Assembly (NCBI GenBank): GCA_004794655.1
Contig: SMMW01000003.1
Location: forward strand, 16,437,001 to 16,501,000
Direction of reading: 5' to 3'
DNA length: 64,000 nucleotides
Source: Marisa cornuarietis
Taxonomy: Eukaryota > Mollusca > Gastropoda > Architaenioglossa > Ampullariidae
The notes under the pieces were generated by a model that saw only the letters and a list, made by a program, of their open reading frames with translations, was not told the DNA's origin and ran no database searches. Position 1 is the stretch's first letter, and every line of letters starts with the position of its first letter. The translations under genes were made by a program, and so were the position numbers. Below are positions 60,774 through 64,000 of this stretch, piece by piece.

Positions 60774-63342
60774 TAAAATTCTAGTGAAAATGTTTTTAAC
60801 AAGTTTATTTTGTAAGTGTGCAATTTTTTTCGCGCTGTAAATATCAGATTCTCTACCAGTTGGGGTACAAACCTTGATTTCAGATGCTGTTGATGCAGAA
60901 CCGATCGAGACCTTTTCAAACAACTGTCCAGTTATCTGGCGCCTAACGCAAACGAATTTTGATACGTATGGCGCAGTCTAGCCGGAAGAGACGGATTTTC
61001 CCCCTGGTTGTCTCCTGTAGGAAAATGGCACGTTCTACTTCGCGACAGGCAGTCGGCAAGTAGAGTGCAGGGTGAATCACTGCCACTTGAAAACTTGTGT
61101 GCCATCCGTGCCACTACGATCCCAATCGAAAGGAAGAATTATTTTGGGATGTCTCTTCGAGACAACCTCCTGCCGACCCCAGTATCCGACCATCATTCAA
61201 TCTCCCATCTTCTGGACGCTCTCTCTCTCTCTTTCTCACTCCATTCTTTTTATTTGCTGGTCTTTTTTTGTCCTTTCTCGTTTCGATCCCCAACCCCATC
61301 TCTCTCTTTCTCACGTGCACGCACCCACACATGCACGCACGCACGTATCAAATTTCAGTAGCCACAACTTTCGCCGCCCATAGGAGAGGTCGATTTTAAA
61401 ATAGTTGATAATTATCTGAGCTTTATTTGCACTGACAAAGACTGAACTCGCGAGACTTTGCGGGATCGTGCTGTGCAAGGTTAGGATGACACAGACAATT
61501 GCTAAGGCTGGTACAGTGTTCGAATCACCTCTCCTCTTGTATTTACTGCATTTTATTTTTGGCTTGAACGATGCACCAGGGATCGCCTATCTGCTGTTCG
61601 ATTGGTGTAAATAAATAAGGAGTCAGCTCACCGAAACAGCTTCATCACGAGACCGAAAGAACACGATCATCCGTTTTCAGCAAACAGAAGACTTAAAATA
61701 ACTGAGCAGACAATTTAAATATGGCGACCAATATGTCCTCATCCCCTTTCGATTTCCACTCTTGTACACGTTTTTAGATTTCCCTTTTAAGTATGTGAAA
61801 ACACAGGAACTTCAAGACCCTCCAGAAAACCCAGCGTGGCTAGACATCGTGTAATTATTTACTATTCCATCTGCCGGTTTTGTATTTCCTTCTTTCTCTC
61901 GTGTTCCTCTCTCCCTCTTTCTGGATCTCTTTGTAAGTGTGGATGTATCTATATTAATACATATTAAAGATGCAGTATGGATACAGTATGTCTAGCGATT
62001 ATTAAGCAGACCGATTTGCCTGACATTTTGATACTCTTTTTCCGATGAAGATTGTCCTATGTTCCTTGACATCTGCGTGTTTCACCATCCGCATTTTATT
62101 GTCACTCTGGTCTTCACTAATACAAGACAACGACTGGTCGAAATCATATATTTCATTTTATGTATATATATATATATTATATATATCTATGTGTGTGCAT
62201 GAATGAATGCAGGCAAGAGCTTGAATTACGTTCTCACGTAATTTAGTGTAAGAATGACAACAGAAATCCACTGGCTTGTAATAATTAGACGTTCAAGACT
62301 GTAAACACGGGGCACACCTGCAAGCCAAGAAAATGCACTGTACTTCCTCGCAATGCTATTGGATGGTCACACACGAGGATCATTCCTGTCGTCCGCTCAC
62401 TTTTTCACCTTATCACCTTACAACCCTCACTGATTTTCTTCTCAAATGGCGTTCTCTTTCCTCACTTCCTTAATCAGATCACTTCTTCAAGTTTTCCCTT
62501 GAATCTGTCTCCCGGCACCTCATCTGTTACCTCGCTCATTTCACTCTCCCCCTGTTGCCTCACACACACACACACCTCACAGCCCACTCTTTGCTACGAT
62601 TTATTTCTCCACACACCTCACTGCTACTGCTGTTCTATTACCGTACGCATCTCACTCAGTCACATCTCAACTGTCATTCTATGAACCCATGCCCCTCCTT
62701 CCCAAATCACTGACATCACCCCATTCCTTCACACCACTCACATCATGCCCTGTTCATCAATTCCCCGCATTCCCTCATTCCCCACTCGTCCGCACAAGCG
62801 GCCCACAAGAGACAGGCTGACTGCTTTAGACCTAAAGGAAAGACCGATGAAGATTACCTTCATGGTGATGTCTGCTGAGAGTTCAAAGAAAAGGTTTGAT
62901 GAATAACCCTTTCTGCTTTCTTTCAGCTTATCTTCTTTATCCCCCACCCTCCCCCGATAACTACCTCTCATCCCTCCACAACACCACCAAACTCTCTCCT
63001 CCAACGCAAGACCCGTTCTCCATGTCTCCCCTTACCCGTCCAGCCGTTTACTGTCCACGCCTGTCTGGGAATCTCAGCGGAAGTGCACCGCGCGCACCCA
63101 GTAATGTGTACCCCGAAGAAGGGTCAGATGGGTGCAGACTCATTCGTCTATCTCGTCCAACACGCCGTTTTCTCCCCACGTCACTGAGCGTTACGGCATG
63201 CATGTGACGCAGTCAAGCGTTGAAAGTGTCGGGACATGCGGTGCACGGCGCCTGATCCTGAATAGACGAGAGCCCGGCTACAGGGTGAGCAGTAGTCAGG
63301 CGCTGCACCTGATTCTATGTAAGCCACAGGCGCTGTACGGTC
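60774..63342. other. Non-coding stretch
   Basis: CT-rich near 61220-61310, a TA run at 62163-62190 and a C/T-rich segment at 62380-63010. A B-box look-alike (GTTCGAATCACC near 61519) has no A box. Overlapping frames of 100-117 codons near 61.0-61.4 kb are low complexity. CAGGCGCTG recurs at about 63299 and 63328. No gene is called. Confidence 0.4.
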
Positions 63343-63343
63343 A

Positions 63344-63374
<31 letters not shown>

Positions 63375-63376
63375 CA
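63343..63376. repeat. (GCAC)n microsatellite
   Basis: About eight GCAC units. Confidence 0.92.
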
Positions 63377-64000
63377 CATACACACTAGTCAGGCATTGTG
63401 CACGGGCCCTACACCCAACTCTTCCACTCCTTTACCCTTTTGAGCCTTATTTTTATTTTGACTCAATGGTTCAAACATGAACAAATGGCAGAGTTTTGTC
63501 TGATAACATAAACCTGTCAGTTTGTTCATTTCAATGTATTTAGTTCATAAAGTCATGTCGATTTTCACTGAAAGGCTATTCCTGTCAGGATAAAGTAAAA
63601 ACCAGCTCAGTAATAATGCAAATACTTTCTCTCCCTGTTGCAGATAAAATCTCTGTTGTGTAAAGTTCCACGTTTAACTTCCCGGTAACGATAGAGATCT
63701 GTATTTCAAACTGACGAGTAAATTTTAAAAAATCTTTCATGTTCTAGACAATGAAACTTTCCACTACATCCTTTTCTTCATAATATTGATGCTATTAAAT
63801 ATTAGTTTTGTAAATTTTAGACACGAATTGACATAGTGAACTATAATGAACACTTCTACCACTTCCCCATAATAATCCTTTTTTACAATAATTGTAATGT
63901 CCTGTGATGTGTGTATCTGCTTGAGTGCGTGCGTGTATGTATGTGTATGAGAGAGAAAAAGGAAAACGCGAGATAAAGAAAGATAAAGAAAAGAAAGAGC
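63377..64000. other. Non-coding end of window
   Basis: A strong acceptor (ctctccctgttgcag, ending near 63643) precedes a 41-nt open stretch and a CCCG|GTAACG donor-like site. A micro-exon is conceivable but the 13 codons show no motif. The window ends in an AG-rich tract. Confidence 0.35.

Noticed and set aside
61510..61530. B-box-like GTTCGAATCACC, and a similar one at 38109
   Set aside because: No A box at tRNA or SINE spacing and no cloverleaf could be drawn.
63644..63684. Micro-exon after a strong acceptor
   Set aside because: Only about 13 codons, no motif and no partner exon; signals of this strength arise by chance in 64 kb.

Overview
The window looks like nuclear DNA of an animal, most likely a mollusc and perhaps a gastropod. 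The evidence is a dense set of dinucleotide and trinucleotide microsatellites, tRNA-headed SINEs, decayed non-LTR, Tc1 and mariner elements, and one exon-like block of a neuronal-type glutamate transporter (SLC1/EAAT family). The clade is an inference from repeat style; no intact diagnostic gene is present. There are no rRNA or intact tRNA genes, operons or prokaryotic signals, and no complete protein-coding gene is visible. Most long open frames are low-complexity, microsatellite-derived or chance.

Layout. 0-15 kb: non-coding sequence with two copies of a roughly 150-bp dispersed repeat (3.46 and 3.85 kb), a CpG-rich block (7.7-8.1 kb) and four minisatellites whose units carry transcription-factor-like or dyad cores (0.75, 9.9, 12.0 and 14.9 kb). 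15-26 kb: a dead LINE on the minus strand (18.9-20.2 kb); a cysteine-rich 96-nt candidate exon with good splice signals (20.4 kb); an indel-free 6 x 32-bp array (22.1 kb); and two tRNA-derived SINEs (24.9 and 26.0 kb), the second family also leaving a tail fragment at 18.5 kb. 26-42 kb: one copy of a 225-bp repeat whose partner lies at 56.2 kb, a LINE C-terminal fragment (28.6 kb), a cluster of CA/TG arrays (32.4-33.7 kb), a second CpG-rich block (35.1 kb), a tiny retrotransposon tail with a perfect 12-bp target duplication (36.1 kb), and a 10-bp phased repeat ending in an AP-1 palindrome (40.7 kb). 42-58 kb: a degraded SINE (47.4 kb), an inverted junction of two mariner fragments (48.9-49.2 kb), an unrecognised candidate exon (50.1 kb), and a transposon cluster of LINE, SINE and Tc1 remnants (53.6-55.6 kb). 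The SLC1-like exon sits on the minus strand at 57.9-58.1 kb. 58-64 kb: non-coding, with CCAA-type and GCAC repeats.

The best reading is a long intronic or intergenic region around an EAAT-type gene on the minus strand, heavily colonised by retroelements. The SLC1 block has clear family motifs but meets an in-frame stop and has no GT donor at its end, so it may be a pseudo-exon. Nothing here supports a multi-gene system. The strongest unexplained structures are the 32-bp array, the cysteine-rich exon candidate and the fold-back mariner junction.
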